A DNA stretch of 18,534 nucleotides from Verrucomicrobia bacterium UBA1211 (GCA_002309585.1 DBXN01000153.1:5058-23591), one strand, 5' to 3'; shown: positions 6,895 through 15,551, counted from the first letter of the stretch. Translations and numbers: made by a program. Notes: generated by a model from the sequence alone, not told the origin.

Positions 6895-9800
6895 ATGAAG
6901 CGGGATGATTACTTTAAAACCTTACCGGAACGGAAACGGCGATTTGACACGCTGGTGATGGTCGGATTGTGCGGTCTGGCGGCGATCGTCTATCTGTGCA
7001 CGCTCTCCACGGGTGTATTCCCCGGAGAATCGGCCACGCTGGTTCGGGACTTGACGGGAATGGAGCCGGTGTCCCTTCCGAAACATCCGATGTTCAGCGC
7101 ATGGGTCGGCGCCCTTTCCCGCATCCCGATTTTCCCGTTGCCGATGCGGCTGAACTTCTTCAGCATGATCTGCACGATCCTCTCCGCCGGGTTGCTCTAC
7201 CGGTTGGTCAACCGATTCGTCTATGACGTCATCGAGGATGAGTACAATCTGGAGTATTCGGGAATGGCGTCCACCTGGGCCGCCGGGGTCTCGACCGCCG
7301 CATTCCTCTTCTCCGCGCCGGTCTGGCAGGCCGCCACACGGCTGCAGTATCAGAGTTTCGATCTTCTGCTCGCCACGATTCTCGGTACGTTGCTGTTGGC
7401 ATATACGCGTCGCCGCCAGAATTGGATCTTGGTTCTCTTTGCGGTTCTCTGGGGCCTCGTGACGGTTGAGTCGGCGGTTTTCATTCCGCTGATTCCGGGG
7501 GTTCTGGCGATGTTGCTGTATGTCCTTTTCAAGTGTCGCCGGCTGACGTGGAAACGGGTCGCTTGGATCCTGGTGTTGGGCACCGCCTGCGCGCTGTTGG
7601 TGTTCTGGGCGAACGCGAGCCGTTTCTTCGCCACGCTGGAGAAGGGGCTGCTGTCGTATGAGTCCGTTGGCGATGTCGTCAAGGCGCTCATCCGGGATTA
7701 TTACGATGACATCAAACGGTTCCTCCCTGAGACGAATTGGCTTGTCTTGTTGCTGATGGGAGTGGTGCCGTGGCTCGCGGCGACGATCGCCTCTTTCCGG
7801 ACGCTCAACAACGAGCGTTCGCTCAGCCAGTACGTTTTCCACATCGCCCTCTTTCTGGTTGTCGCGTTCGATCTCTGCAACCTGCCGTTCACGCCGTGGG
7901 GGATTTTCGACCAGACCGGCCGGCTGCCGAACTTCGTCTATACGATGATCGCGCTGACGGCGGGCTATCTGGCCGCCTACTTCTATCTGATGTTCAAGGT
8001 CCACCATTCGCGCCGCAACTCCAACACGCCCCGCATCGTCCGGAAGATCGGCGAATGGATGGGTATGGTCCTCTTCTGGCCGAGCGTGATTTTGGTTGTC
8101 CTGGGCGGCGTGATGAACGGTCCCTCCTGTTCGGGCCACCGCGGCGCGTTCGCGGATCGTTGCGCGAAGGAGATTCTCGACCGGATGGGCACGCGGACTT
8201 GGCTGGTGACCGATGGAGTCTTGGACTCCCATCTGCAGATTATGGCGCGGATGAGGAAGATGGAGCTGAACCTGATCTGCCTCGGGCAGGATATGGATCC
8301 CACCTACCTGAAACGGCTAACGCGGCTGGTGGAGGAGAAGAAACTTTTGCCGGAAGCGTCGATGCGGAGGATGAAGCATACGCTTGAACTCGGCGTTCTG
8401 CCCTTCATCCAGGATTGGTTTGCGTCGGACAAGGAGATCGAGAAGAAGGTCGCGGTGTTCGGCGTTCCCGATTTCTGGTACTCCGCCGGATTGACCCCGG
8501 TTCCCGAATTCCTCTTCTTCAGCGGGTCGCGCAACGTCAAGAAGGAGTACGGCGGCAAGAAACTCTACGAGCAGCATGAGGCGTTCTGGAAGGGAATGGA
8601 CAAATTGTTGGAGCCCAACGCCCGTAAGTCGGAAGATCCGGTTTTGGCGATCCGCGCCTATCTCCGCCGCCACATGGGTTTTGTCGCCAACAACCTGGGC
8701 GTCATGCTGGAGGATATCGGCGAGCCGGAGGACGCGTTCAAGGCCTACTCCTATGTCCATTCGACGATCGATCCCGAAAACATCTCCGCGCTCTTCAACC
8801 GGTTCATGATGACGCGGACCGATTGCAAGGCCGCCTTGCTTCAGAAAGACGCGATCGAGCGCGAGACGAAAGAGTTCATGCGCGATTTCACCACGAAGCA
8901 GCAGGGGAAGTATCCGCTCTGGTCGCTTTCCCGGTATTTCGGGTATATCCGTTCGCCGGAACTTTTCGCCAAATTGGGGTGGGGCTGGGCCGTTTCAGGG
9001 CAGGCCAGCGCCGCTATGGCGGGGGTTGAGCGTGCGGTGGACCTCCTTCCCGACAGCGAGAAGGATGTGGCCCGGAAACAGGCCGCCGCCGCGATCTATT
9101 CGCTCTTCGACGAGAAGCAGAAATCCAAGGCCGCCTTCGAGGATATCCTCAAGACCGATCCCAATAACCTCCAGGCCCTGTTGGGACTGGCCCGGCTCGC
9201 GATTCAAGACGGGGCCACGGAAGTCGCGAAGGAGCATCTGGAACGCGCCGCGAAGGCCGGCGCCCCGAAAGGGCTTCTGGGTGTCGAGTGGGCTACGATC
9301 CATCTGATGAACAACGATCTTCCGCGCGCCCGGCTGATGTTGCAGGAGACGACGGATGTCCAGCCGAAGAACCTTCAGGCGTGGTCGATGCTGGCGATGA
9401 TCCAGTTGATGCAGGACGAGCTGGAGGATCTGGAGAAGGTCACGTTGCCGAAGATGATCAGCATCGCGGGTTCCGATAATGACTATTATGTTCAGGTCAT
9501 CCGCGCGCAGATCGCCATGCGCCGGATTGAGGATCTCCAGAAGAAGGGCATTGCGGACAAGACCCCGATCGGGCCGGGTACGCCGACAGGCAAGAAAATC
9601 GCCGCCCTGCAGCATGCCGCCCGCGAGGCGTATATCCAGGCGTCAATCCTCCGGCCCGAGATGAGTGCGGTCAATGACCGTATTCTCCAGCTCGATATCT
9701 CGATGAACGACCCGGAAAGCGCGAGCCTCCATGCGCGGAAGGTGTTGCGCGTCAACCGCAAGCACTACCTCGCGAATTATGTGATGGGATCGATCCGGCT

Positions 9801-10242
9801 CCAGGAGGGCGAGTGCGAGGCGGCCGAGGATTTCCTGCGGACCAGTGTGACCACCACGCCGACGCCCGCCGCCTTGAACGATCTGGCGGAAGTGCTGCGC
9901 CGGCTGAACAAGTTGGATGACGCCGAGCGGTTTGCCCGTCAGGCGATCAAGCTCAACGATACGCTTTACGCCTCATGGGAAACCCTCGCCTGTGTCCTGC
10001 TGGAGAAGGGGGGCGATTTGAACGAGGCCGAAGAGGCGATCAACCATTCGCTCAAGCTGTTTGACGGCGATTTGCGCATCAAGATCACCCAGGCGCGGAT
10101 TCTCCTGAAGAAGGGGGAAGTCGACCGCGCGCGGGTTTTGATCGCCCAGATCAAGAGCCGGCAGGGCGAGCTCGCCCCGTTCGATGTGGAGGCGTTGAAC
10201 AAACTTTCGGAACAGGCTCAGGCGTTGAAGGGCCGGAAATAA
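6895..10242 (+). CDS. DUF2723 (TMEM260-like) polytopic membrane protein with C-terminal TPR repeats
   Basis: 1115 residues in two parts. Residues about 20-405 hold roughly ten to eleven membrane segments. The first external loop has the layout of DUF2723/TMEM260-type proteins: STGVFPGESATLV with Gly44-Glu45 where the family has an acidic SGE motif, then KHPMFSAWVGAL, followed by the second membrane segment. The family is related to GT-C glycosyltransferases that use lipid-linked sugars, so sugar transfer at the outer face of the inner membrane is the likely role; acceptor and donor are unknown. Residues about 600-1110 are helical with TPR-like repeats (for example NNLQALLGLARLAIQDGATE and the stretch around LNDLAEVLRRLNKLDDAERF), a protein-interaction tail. 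The gene leads an operon: lepB begins a few bases after its stop. It has its own promoter at 6834-6862. Family placement is by sequence pattern, not by search. Confidence 0.7.
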   Translation: MKRDDYFKTLPERKRRFDTLVMVGLCGLAAIVYLCTLSTGVFPGESATLVRDLTGMEPVSLPKHPMFSAWVGALSRIPIFPLPMRLNFFSMICTILSAGLLYRLVNRFVYDVIEDEYNLEYSGMASTWAAGVSTAAFLFSAPVWQAATRLQYQSFDLLLATILGTLLLAYTRRRQNWILVLFAVLWGLVTVESAVFIPLIPGVLAMLLYVLFKCRRLTWKRVAWILVLGTACALLVFWANASRFFATLEKGLLSYESVGDVVKALIRDYYDDIKRFLPETNWLVLLLMGVVPWLAATIASFRTLNNERSLSQYVFHIALFLVVAFDLCNLPFTPWGIFDQTGRLPNFVYTMIALTAGYLAAYFYLMFKVHHSRRNSNTPRIVRKIGEWMGMVLFWPSVILVVLGGVMNGPSCSGHRGAFADRCAKEILDRMGTRTWLVTDGVLDSHLQIMARMRKMELNLICLGQDMDPTYLKRLTRLVEEKKLLPEASMRRMKHTLELGVLPFIQDWFASDKEIEKKVAVFGVPDFWYSAGLTPVPEFLFFSGSRNVKKEYGGKKLYEQHEAFWKGMDKLLEPNARKSEDPVLAIRAYLRRHMGFVANNLGVMLEDIGEPEDAFKAYSYVHSTIDPENISALFNRFMMTRTDCKAALLQKDAIERETKEFMRDFTTKQQGKYPLWSLSRYFGYIRSPELFAKLGWGWAVSGQASAAMAGVERAVDLLPDSEKDVARKQAAAAIYSLFDEKQKSKAAFEDILKTDPNNLQALLGLARLAIQDGATEVAKEHLERAAKAGAPKGLLGVEWATIHLMNNDLPRARLMLQETTDVQPKNLQAWSMLAMIQLMQDELEDLEKVTLPKMISIAGSDNDYYVQVIRAQIAMRRIEDLQKKGIADKTPIGPGTPTGKKIAALQHAAREAYIQASILRPEMSAVNDRILQLDISMNDPESASLHARKVLRVNRKHYLANYVMGSIRLQEGECEAAEDFLRTSVTTTPTPAALNDLAEVLRRLNKLDDAERFARQAIKLNDTLYASWETLACVLLEKGGDLNEAEEAINHSLKLFDGDLRIKITQARILLKKGEVDRARVLIAQIKSRQGELAPFDVEALNKLSEQAQALKGRK

Positions 10243-10252
10243 CGGTTGCGTG

Positions 10253-11419
10253 ATGAATTACTTTCAGAGACGGAAAATCGCTAAAGCGCTTAAGCAGGCG
10301 ATCCGCCATGCCAAGACGATGCGGGCGGGTCATGAGGATATCATGAACACCGGCGAGCGGGCGTATCTGGCCGAGCATCTGCAGAAAGCGCTCGATGCCC
10401 GCCGGCTGGACGACTACGAGGCGAAGTTGGCCGCGGCCCAGGCGCTTGACGGCTGTGTCGATAAACTCTTTCCGCCCAAGCCGTTGGCCGCCTGGCGGGA
10501 GAATTTCGATGTCATCGTGGTTGCGGTCGGGGTGGCGATGGCCTTCCGCGCCTACTTCTACCAGCCCTTCAAGATCCCGACCGGCTCGATGCAGCCGACC
10601 CTGTACGGTATCCACACCGAGACATTGCCGCCGGAGAATGCGACGTGGCTGGATAAGCAGCCGTTCCGTTTCTTCAAGTGGTGCGTCACCGGTGAGTCCT
10701 TCAAGGTGATCCGGGCGAAGGCGGGCGGGACCATTTCGTTCGGAAACCTCAACCAGAGCAAGAAACCGGGATATACGCCGGTGATCGTGGGCGGCTATCC
10801 CCATTATGTCCCGAATGATGTGGTTGTGCTGGAGGGGGGAAGCCCGACCATCCGGATCGGCGAACGGACGCTTGGGATCGGGACCGCCGTCCGGGCGGGT
10901 GATGTCATTTGGTCCGGCAAAGTGATCTCCGGCGACTTCGTCTTCGTCAACCGGTGGTACTGGAATTTCCACCATCCGAAGCGCGGCGAGGTGATGGTCT
11001 TCTCGACAAACGGGATCAACGGTCTCCAGCAGGGGACCCATTACATCAAACGGATGATGGGGCTTCCCAATGAGAGCCTTTCGGTCGCGGCGCCGAACCT
11101 GTTGGTGGACGGCAAGCCCGTGACCGAGCCGGAGCGGGTCGGGCAGATCGCGCGCAAAGAGAAGTTGGCCGAGTGGGCGCCGCCGTATGCGGGGTTCAAT
11201 CCGTGCGGAAGTCCCTCCCAGTCCCGTCCGGGGGTTTCGCTGGTGACGGAGCGTGACCATGTGAAGCTGGGGAGCGATCAATACTACGCGATGGGGGATA
11301 ATTCGTTCAACAGTTATGACAGCCGGTATTGGGGCCCTGTCCCCGAGCGGAACCTGCTGGGGCCGGCGGCTGTGGTCTACTGGCCTTTCACCTCGCCCCG
11401 TTTCGGGCGGATCCGGTAG
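10253..11419 (+). CDS. lepB: Signal peptidase I with large insertion
   Basis: 388 residues. It cleaves signal peptides from proteins exported across the inner membrane. A cytoplasmic, charged, helical N-terminus of about 85 residues precedes one membrane segment (FDVIVVAVGVAMAFRAYF). Box B follows directly as IPTGSMQPTL with catalytic Ser112. The general-base Lys266 lies in YIKRMMGLP, and the C-terminal family signature GDNSFNSYDSRYWG is intact, so the enzyme should be active. Ser and Lys are 154 residues apart, whereas in E. coli LepB they are about 55 apart; the extra 100 residues (about 125-225) are a lineage-type insertion of unknown role. Start: GTG 10250 and ATG 10253 are adjacent and in frame; neither has a strong ribosome site, which suggests coupling to the upstream gene ending at 10242. 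A gap of 8 bases separates it from the next gene. Confidence 0.93.
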   Translation: MNYFQRRKIAKALKQAIRHAKTMRAGHEDIMNTGERAYLAEHLQKALDARRLDDYEAKLAAAQALDGCVDKLFPPKPLAAWRENFDVIVVAVGVAMAFRAYFYQPFKIPTGSMQPTLYGIHTETLPPENATWLDKQPFRFFKWCVTGESFKVIRAKAGGTISFGNLNQSKKPGYTPVIVGGYPHYVPNDVVVLEGGSPTIRIGERTLGIGTAVRAGDVIWSGKVISGDFVFVNRWYWNFHHPKRGEVMVFSTNGINGLQQGTHYIKRMMGLPNESLSVAAPNLLVDGKPVTEPERVGQIARKEKLAEWAPPYAGFNPCGSPSQSRPGVSLVTERDHVKLGSDQYYAMGDNSFNSYDSRYWGPVPERNLLGPAAVVYWPFTSPRFGRIR

Positions 11420-11427
11420 AAAGGCGT

Positions 11428-12966
11428 ATGGACGGTAAACGGCTTGAGCGATGTTCGTCGGCGGTCACGCTGTCGGATATGGAGATATTCGTTTTTCCCG
11501 AACTGATGTACAGTTTGGTGTTGGCGAACATCCTTTCGCCCCGGATCTGGCGTTGGCGGGATGACCCGTGGTTCACGGGAATCGAACGGATGAAACCCTA
11601 CCGCCGGATTCAGCGGTTGAAGCAGTACGTCATGGATCACTATGTGTTCAACCTCGATTTGGACACGTGGGGATTGACGCGGCAGGAGAAGGAGCTGGCG
11701 CGTTTCGCGCCATTTCTCTCACAGGAGGTGATCGCGCAATCCAACGCCCTCTTCGGTTATCAGGGCGACACCTATTACTTCGACATCGATATCCGTTCCC
11801 ATTTCGGACTGGACAAGTATGGTCCCCATGTGATCCCGTATTGGAAGACAGAGACCGTCGAGGCGATGGATGCGTTCCGTTACCGTGAGGGATTTACGAC
11901 CGGTGCGGGGGAGTGCGTTTCCCTCGCCGCCCTCTATGCCGCCGCGCTCTTCATCGTGGCGCGGATTCCGCTGGAGGATCTTTTTCTGATGGCGACGCCG
12001 CTGCATTCGCAGAACTTCCTCGATTGGGAAGATGGCGTGCTCTTCAACAACCGGCGTCTGGTGACCAAGACGATGTGGTTCAACGGCACCCAGATCTCCA
12101 GCCAGGCCCGCCGCGCGTTGGAGAACGAGCGCGTCACGATTGTCTCCCATCCCTCCGGCTGGATCCATACGGTTTACGGGACGGCCACCATCGACGAGGC
12201 CGCCTACGCCCGGTTCGGCGCACGGCTCTCGGCCTATCTGAAAACGCCGCTTACCTCCGCGCTGCTGGTGAATTTCTTCAGCCAGGAATCCCGCTTCCAT
12301 GAGGCGCGGGAGGCGCTGGAACGGTATCTCGCGGATCGGTCGGTCGATTTTGACGATCCCGACGCGGTCAACGCCCTCCGCGGTTTTCTTGAGGCGGAGG
12401 GGCTTTCCGCCGATCCGCTGGTCGCCGCGCTCGCCCGTTTCTTCCGGACGGTTCCGCAGCTTCCCGACCGGGCCTCAAAGACCCATTCCCCGTTGGAAAC
12501 GCCATTGCGGATCGATACGGAGATGACACGCGACGCGATTCTGGCGCACCTGGAAGCTTGCCGGGAGACAAACATTATGGCCGACATGGCCTTCTACGCC
12601 TGGCGCGACCTTTCCCGTTGCCCGGCGGAGCCGTTTGTGAAGGCGGCGGTCGAGCGCAATCCCGTCTCGCTCTGCGGTTCCGATCCGATGACCCCCGAAG
12701 CGGTACTGGAAAAGATCGCGTCGTGGCCGGATGAGTCGATCTACGACGAGCCGTTCCGATTCGCCCAGCCGGATGAGGTCTGGAATTTCAGGCGCGGGGA
12801 CGGCTGGGAGAAGGGCCTGCTGCTGGTGAACATCCTGCGCGCGCGCCGGCCGGGGTCGGCCTTCGCGTTGACTGTCCATGACGGGACGGTTACGGTGTCG
12901 GAGGGGGAGCGGGTGGCGGCCCGTTTCCCGACACGGAAAACGCCCCCGGATTCGGTTCGGCTTTGA
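11428..12966 (+). CDS. Transglutaminase-like protein of unknown function
   Basis: 512 residues, no signal peptide; a short hydrophobic helix near the N-terminus (PELMYSLVLANIL) is not convincing as a membrane anchor. Residues about 155-215 resemble the transglutaminase/cysteine-protease core: GAGECVSLAALYAAALF with candidate nucleophile Cys163 at a helix start, then ATPLHSQNF with candidate His193; the third triad member is unclear (Asp199 or the Asn pair in LFNNRRLV). The remaining 300 residues are unassigned, with a helical stretch EAREALERYLADR. I cannot say whether it is a protease, amidase, cross-linking enzyme or inactive. It starts 8 bases after the lepB stop, so it belongs to that operon. 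ATG 11428 follows AAAGG closely; ATG 11479 is an alternative. An in-frame extension upstream would overlap lepB by about 90 bases and is rejected. Confidence 0.65.
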   Translation: MDGKRLERCSSAVTLSDMEIFVFPELMYSLVLANILSPRIWRWRDDPWFTGIERMKPYRRIQRLKQYVMDHYVFNLDLDTWGLTRQEKELARFAPFLSQEVIAQSNALFGYQGDTYYFDIDIRSHFGLDKYGPHVIPYWKTETVEAMDAFRYREGFTTGAGECVSLAALYAAALFIVARIPLEDLFLMATPLHSQNFLDWEDGVLFNNRRLVTKTMWFNGTQISSQARRALENERVTIVSHPSGWIHTVYGTATIDEAAYARFGARLSAYLKTPLTSALLVNFFSQESRFHEAREALERYLADRSVDFDDPDAVNALRGFLEAEGLSADPLVAALARFFRTVPQLPDRASKTHSPLETPLRIDTEMTRDAILAHLEACRETNIMADMAFYAWRDLSRCPAEPFVKAAVERNPVSLCGSDPMTPEAVLEKIASWPDESIYDEPFRFAQPDEVWNFRRGDGWEKGLLLVNILRARRPGSAFALTVHDGTVTVSEGERVAARFPTRKTPPDSVRL

Positions 12967-12990
12967 CGGCGGCGCGGATTAGTGTATACT
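12963..12990 (+). promoter_or_regulatory. Strong putative promoter overlapping the preceding stop codon
   Basis: TTGACG (12963-12968) and TATACT (12985-12990) with a 16-base spacer form one of the best matches to the sigma-70 consensus in the window. The -35 box contains the TGA stop (12964-12966) of the transglutaminase-like gene. Initiation near 12997 gives a leader of about 22 bases carrying GGAGGA before the GTG at 13019. Confidence 0.65.
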
Positions 12991-13018
12991 CTTACCCATT
13001 TGACATCCGGAGGATTTC

Positions 13019-13903
13019 GTGACGATGAAGCATTTTGTGCCGATTTATCTCTCGACCGCCCTGATCAGCACGGCGGCCGTCTACTGGATTGCCCCCCGGT
13101 TCGCCTCGGAGGAGGAGCCTGAAGCGGTTCAGGAGCCGGCGGCTCCGTCGTCCGACCGGACTGAAACCCCATCGTCCGCGAAAACGGAACGCGGGAATTC
13201 TTCCGCATCCGATACCTTCTTTGAGCCGCCCGCCTATCTGGGGATCTGTGTCGCCAAGAAGAACGAAGCCTCCACATGGGGCATCGTGATGAAAGAGACG
13301 CCGTATTACACGGAAAACGGGACTTCGCAGGGGAAGATGAAGGGCGGCGAGCTGTTCCATTTCAAGAAGATCGTTTCCTCCTCCAAAGGGGATATGGCGG
13401 TCTGTCAGTTCGTAAACCGGAAGGAGAACGCCGAGACGCTCTATCTGATCAAGAAGGGGGATGCGCTGCTTTTCACGGGTGAGTACAAGAAACTCCATCC
13501 GAAGCAGCTTGACGCGCTTCAGCGCTACTATCTCCTGCGGGGACAGGTCGCCGCTAAACGTGATCTCATTCTGGTGAATGCGGCGGAGAAAAATCCCCAC
13601 TTCCGCGAATACCAACGGCTCTATAAGGAGTATACCGCGCTGGTGGAGGAGGCGAAGAAACTGGAGCAGATCCAGAACCAGTCAACCGGCTTGGCCCGCG
13701 AGAAGGCGATGGATCAGTTGCGCGCCCTGCGCGTCAAAGAGGCCCCGATCAGCAAACAGTACGCCGAGATCCGTCAGAAATACAACGAGTGGAAAACGGC
13801 GAATGTCGATGTCGACAAGCTGGTCAACCGGAACATCGACATCGTCCGGTGGCGTTCCGAGATGGATGCGTTGCGCGACACCATCCCGGGACTGACGCTC
13901 TGA
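13019..13903 (+). CDS. Membrane-anchored protein with SH3-like segment and coiled coil
   Basis: 294 residues, no family recognised. Residues about 5-25 (VPIYLSTALISTAAVYWIA) form a membrane anchor or uncleaved signal; no lipobox Cys is present. A Pro/Ser/Glu-rich linker (about 27-68) leads to a compact beta-rich segment (about 72-160: IVMKETPYYTENGTSQGKMKGGELF onward in pattern) reminiscent of bacterial SH3 domains that bind peptidoglycan or peptides. Residues about 180-285 are highly charged and helical with heptad-like spacing, likely a coiled coil. The topology suggests a periplasmic envelope protein. It follows the lepB operon but has its own strong promoter. GTG 13019 has GGAGG five bases before it; ATG 13025, two codons on, is an alternative. 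Its 3' end faces the transporter gene across 28 bases. Confidence 0.7.
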   Translation: MTMKHFVPIYLSTALISTAAVYWIAPRFASEEEPEAVQEPAAPSSDRTETPSSAKTERGNSSASDTFFEPPAYLGICVAKKNEASTWGIVMKETPYYTENGTSQGKMKGGELFHFKKIVSSSKGDMAVCQFVNRKENAETLYLIKKGDALLFTGEYKKLHPKQLDALQRYYLLRGQVAAKRDLILVNAAEKNPHFREYQRLYKEYTALVEEAKKLEQIQNQSTGLAREKAMDQLRALRVKEAPISKQYAEIRQKYNEWKTANVDVDKLVNRNIDIVRWRSEMDALRDTIPGLTL

Positions 13904-13912
13904 CCGGATCCT

Positions 13913-13928
13913 GACGCCTTCGTCTTTT
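13913..13928. terminator. Minimal hairpin with T-run between convergent genes
   Basis: GACG (13913-13916) and CGTC (13921-13924) can pair around CCTT and are followed by four T. The stem is only 4 bp, so termination of the + strand gene here is weakly supported. The convergent gap is only 28 bases and contains no better candidate. Confidence 0.25.
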
Positions 13929-13931
13929 ACG

Positions 13932-15365
13932 TTAGATCGACCATTTCCCGATGTTGAGACCCCGGCAGATCTCGGAGACGAGAATCGCAAGGATGAGGAT
14001 CGGGGCGATGTATTTCACCATCACGCGGTAAAGTCCCCATGCGGCGAAGCGGTTGCCGCCGGAGACCGCCTCCGTCCGTATCGCCTCCGGTTTCAGGATC
14101 CATCCCACGAAGATGCAGGTGATGGCCGCGACGATCGGCATCAGCACGGAGTTGGTGATGAAGTCGAAGAAGTCCAGGAAGGGGAGTTTCATCAGGGTGA
14201 TGCCCGACCAGGGGCCGTAGCCGATCGCGCTGAAAACGGCGAGGAAGGCGACAAGGGCGGCGGTGAAGAAGGTCGCGCTCTTCCGGCGGAGGTGGAGCAG
14301 GTCACAGACGGAGGCGACGCACGCCTCCATCAGGGAGATGGCGGAGGTGAGGGCAGCGAATACCACAAGGACGAAGAAGGCCGCCCCGACCCAGACGCCC
14401 CCTATGCCGAACGTGGCGAAGACTTTCGGCAGGGTTTTGAACATCAGCCCCGGACCGGCGTTCATCGCCTCTTTGACCGGGGTGCCGGTCTTGACGGCGA
14501 AGAGATAGACGACCGGAATGATCATCAGACCGGCGATGACGGCGATCAGGGTGTCGAAGATCTCGATCCGGCGGACTGCCTTCTCAATGGCATCCTCCTG
14601 CCGCATGTAACTGCCGTAGGTGATCATGATGCCCATCGCCAGCGAGAGGGAATAGAACATCTGGCCCATCGCCCCCAAAACGGTCTTCCCCATCAGGGAG
14701 AGGGAGAAGGCCCCGTCGGGCGTCCGGAAGCCATCCAGATTCGGGATGAGGTAGTAGGCGAGTCCGGCGGATGATCCCGGCAGGCAGATCACGTAGACCG
14801 AGATGGCGACCGCCATCAGGAAGAGGATCGGCATCATGATCATGTTTGACTTCTCGATGCCGTTTTTCACACCCATGACGATCACACCCGCCGTCAGGAG
14901 GATGAAGATCATCGCGTAGCCGAACGGCGCGAAGGGCGATGCGACGAACCCGTCGAAGAAAGCGTCAGGGTTGGCGAGCGGGTTGACGCCGGGATGGAGT
15001 GCCATCTGGAGATAGGTGATGAAATATTTCAGTACCCAACCGCCGATGACGCAGTAATAGGGGACGATCAGAATCGGGATCACCGTTCCCAGAAAGCCGA
15101 TGAATCCGAAGCGCCGGTCCAATTTCGCATAGGCGGTCAGCTGGCTCTGGCGGGTCATTCGCCCGATCGTGATCTCCGTGACCATCAAGGTGAAACCCAG
15201 CGTGACGACCAGAAGCAGATAGATCAGGATGAAGGTCCCGCCGCCGTATTGGGCCGCCAGATAGGGGAAGCGCCACAGATTGCCCAGTCCAATGGCGGAT
15301 GCCGCCGCTGCGATCACAAACGCGATGTGCCCCGACCACGAGGCGCGTTTCCTTCGGTTTTCCAT
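13932..15365 (-). CDS. SLC6/NSS-family sodium-coupled amino acid or amine transporter
   Basis: 477 residues on the minus strand, an inner-membrane Na+-driven symporter of the neurotransmitter:sodium symporter family (LeuT, MhsT, TnaT relatives). The first membrane segment carries the family signature AIGLGNLWRFPY (residues 24-35) that builds the sodium and substrate sites. Segment 6 has the unwound motif MFYSLSLAMGIMITYGSYM, close to LeuT. About 11-12 hydrophobic segments span the protein, the usual length for bacterial members. The family imports amino acids or related amines; the exact substrate cannot be read from the sequence. Start: ATG at 15365-15363 on the minus strand has AAGGGG five bases upstream and a promoter at 15431-15403; longer in-frame starts lie inside or upstream of that promoter and are rejected. 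It stands alone, convergent with the gene to its left and divergent from rhaB. Confidence 0.92.
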   Translation of the reverse strand: MENRRKRASWSGHIAFVIAAAASAIGLGNLWRFPYLAAQYGGGTFILIYLLLVVTLGFTLMVTEITIGRMTRQSQLTAYAKLDRRFGFIGFLGTVIPILIVPYYCVIGGWVLKYFITYLQMALHPGVNPLANPDAFFDGFVASPFAPFGYAMIFILLTAGVIVMGVKNGIEKSNMIMMPILFLMAVAISVYVICLPGSSAGLAYYLIPNLDGFRTPDGAFSLSLMGKTVLGAMGQMFYSLSLAMGIMITYGSYMRQEDAIEKAVRRIEIFDTLIAVIAGLMIIPVVYLFAVKTGTPVKEAMNAGPGLMFKTLPKVFATFGIGGVWVGAAFFVLVVFAALTSAISLMEACVASVCDLLHLRRKSATFFTAALVAFLAVFSAIGYGPWSGITLMKLPFLDFFDFITNSVLMPIVAAITCIFVGWILKPEAIRTEAVSGGNRFAAWGLYRVMVKYIAPILILAILVSEICRGLNIGKWSI

Positions 15366-15370
15366 GTGTT

Positions 15371-15376
15371 CCCCTT
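15371..15376 (-). promoter_or_regulatory. Ribosome binding site deciding the transporter start
   Basis: On the minus strand AAGGGG lies five bases before the ATG at 15365. The other in-frame ATG, at 15389, lacks such a site. Confidence 0.6.
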
Positions 15377-15402
15377 CCCTGCGTTCCATTGCAAACGGTA
15401 AC

Positions 15403-15431
15403 ACCATATCACGGCTACCCCGCGATTGCAA
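15403..15431 (-). promoter_or_regulatory. Putative promoter of the SLC6-type transporter
   Basis: Reading the minus strand, TTGCAA (15431-15426) and TATGGT (15408-15403) are separated by 17 bases. Initiation near 15396 would give a leader of about 30 bases. The -35 boxes of this promoter and of the divergent rhaB promoter are 40 bases apart, leaving room for a shared regulator at 15432-15471, though I see no strong symmetric site there. Confidence 0.55.
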
Positions 15432-15471
15432 GAAACGATACAGCTGGGCGGGACAACCCGGTTGAATCCTG

Positions 15472-15501
15472 TTGCCTTTTCAAAGGGTTTGTTGCTAAAA
15501 T
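15472..15501 (+). promoter_or_regulatory. Putative promoter of the rhaB-folB operon
   Basis: TTGCCT (15472-15477) and TAAAAT (15496-15501) have an 18-base spacer. Initiation near 15508 leaves about 44 bases of leader. The ribosome site GGAGGA (15539-15544) is seven bases before ATG 15552 and decides that start over the in-frame TTG at 15546. Confidence 0.5.
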
Positions 15502-15551
15502 GGTTTTGTTGTTTGGACATAACCCTATTTTGACTTACGGAGGAATTGGAG

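Noticed and set aside
6922..8232. Minus-strand open frame of 436 codons opposite the DUF2723-like gene
   Set aside because: Low-complexity Arg/Gln/Glu-rich text with no recognisable motif; the opposite strand encodes clear membrane segments.
11329..11427. N-terminal extension of the transglutaminase-like gene into lepB
   Set aside because: It would overlap the end of lepB by about 90 bases, and the ATG at 11428 follows the lepB stop with a ribosome-site-like AAAGG.
15366..15431. Longer start for the SLC6-type transporter
   Set aside because: The extra 22 codons overlap a good -35/-10 pair and lack a ribosome site, and family members begin near the RRKRASW segment.
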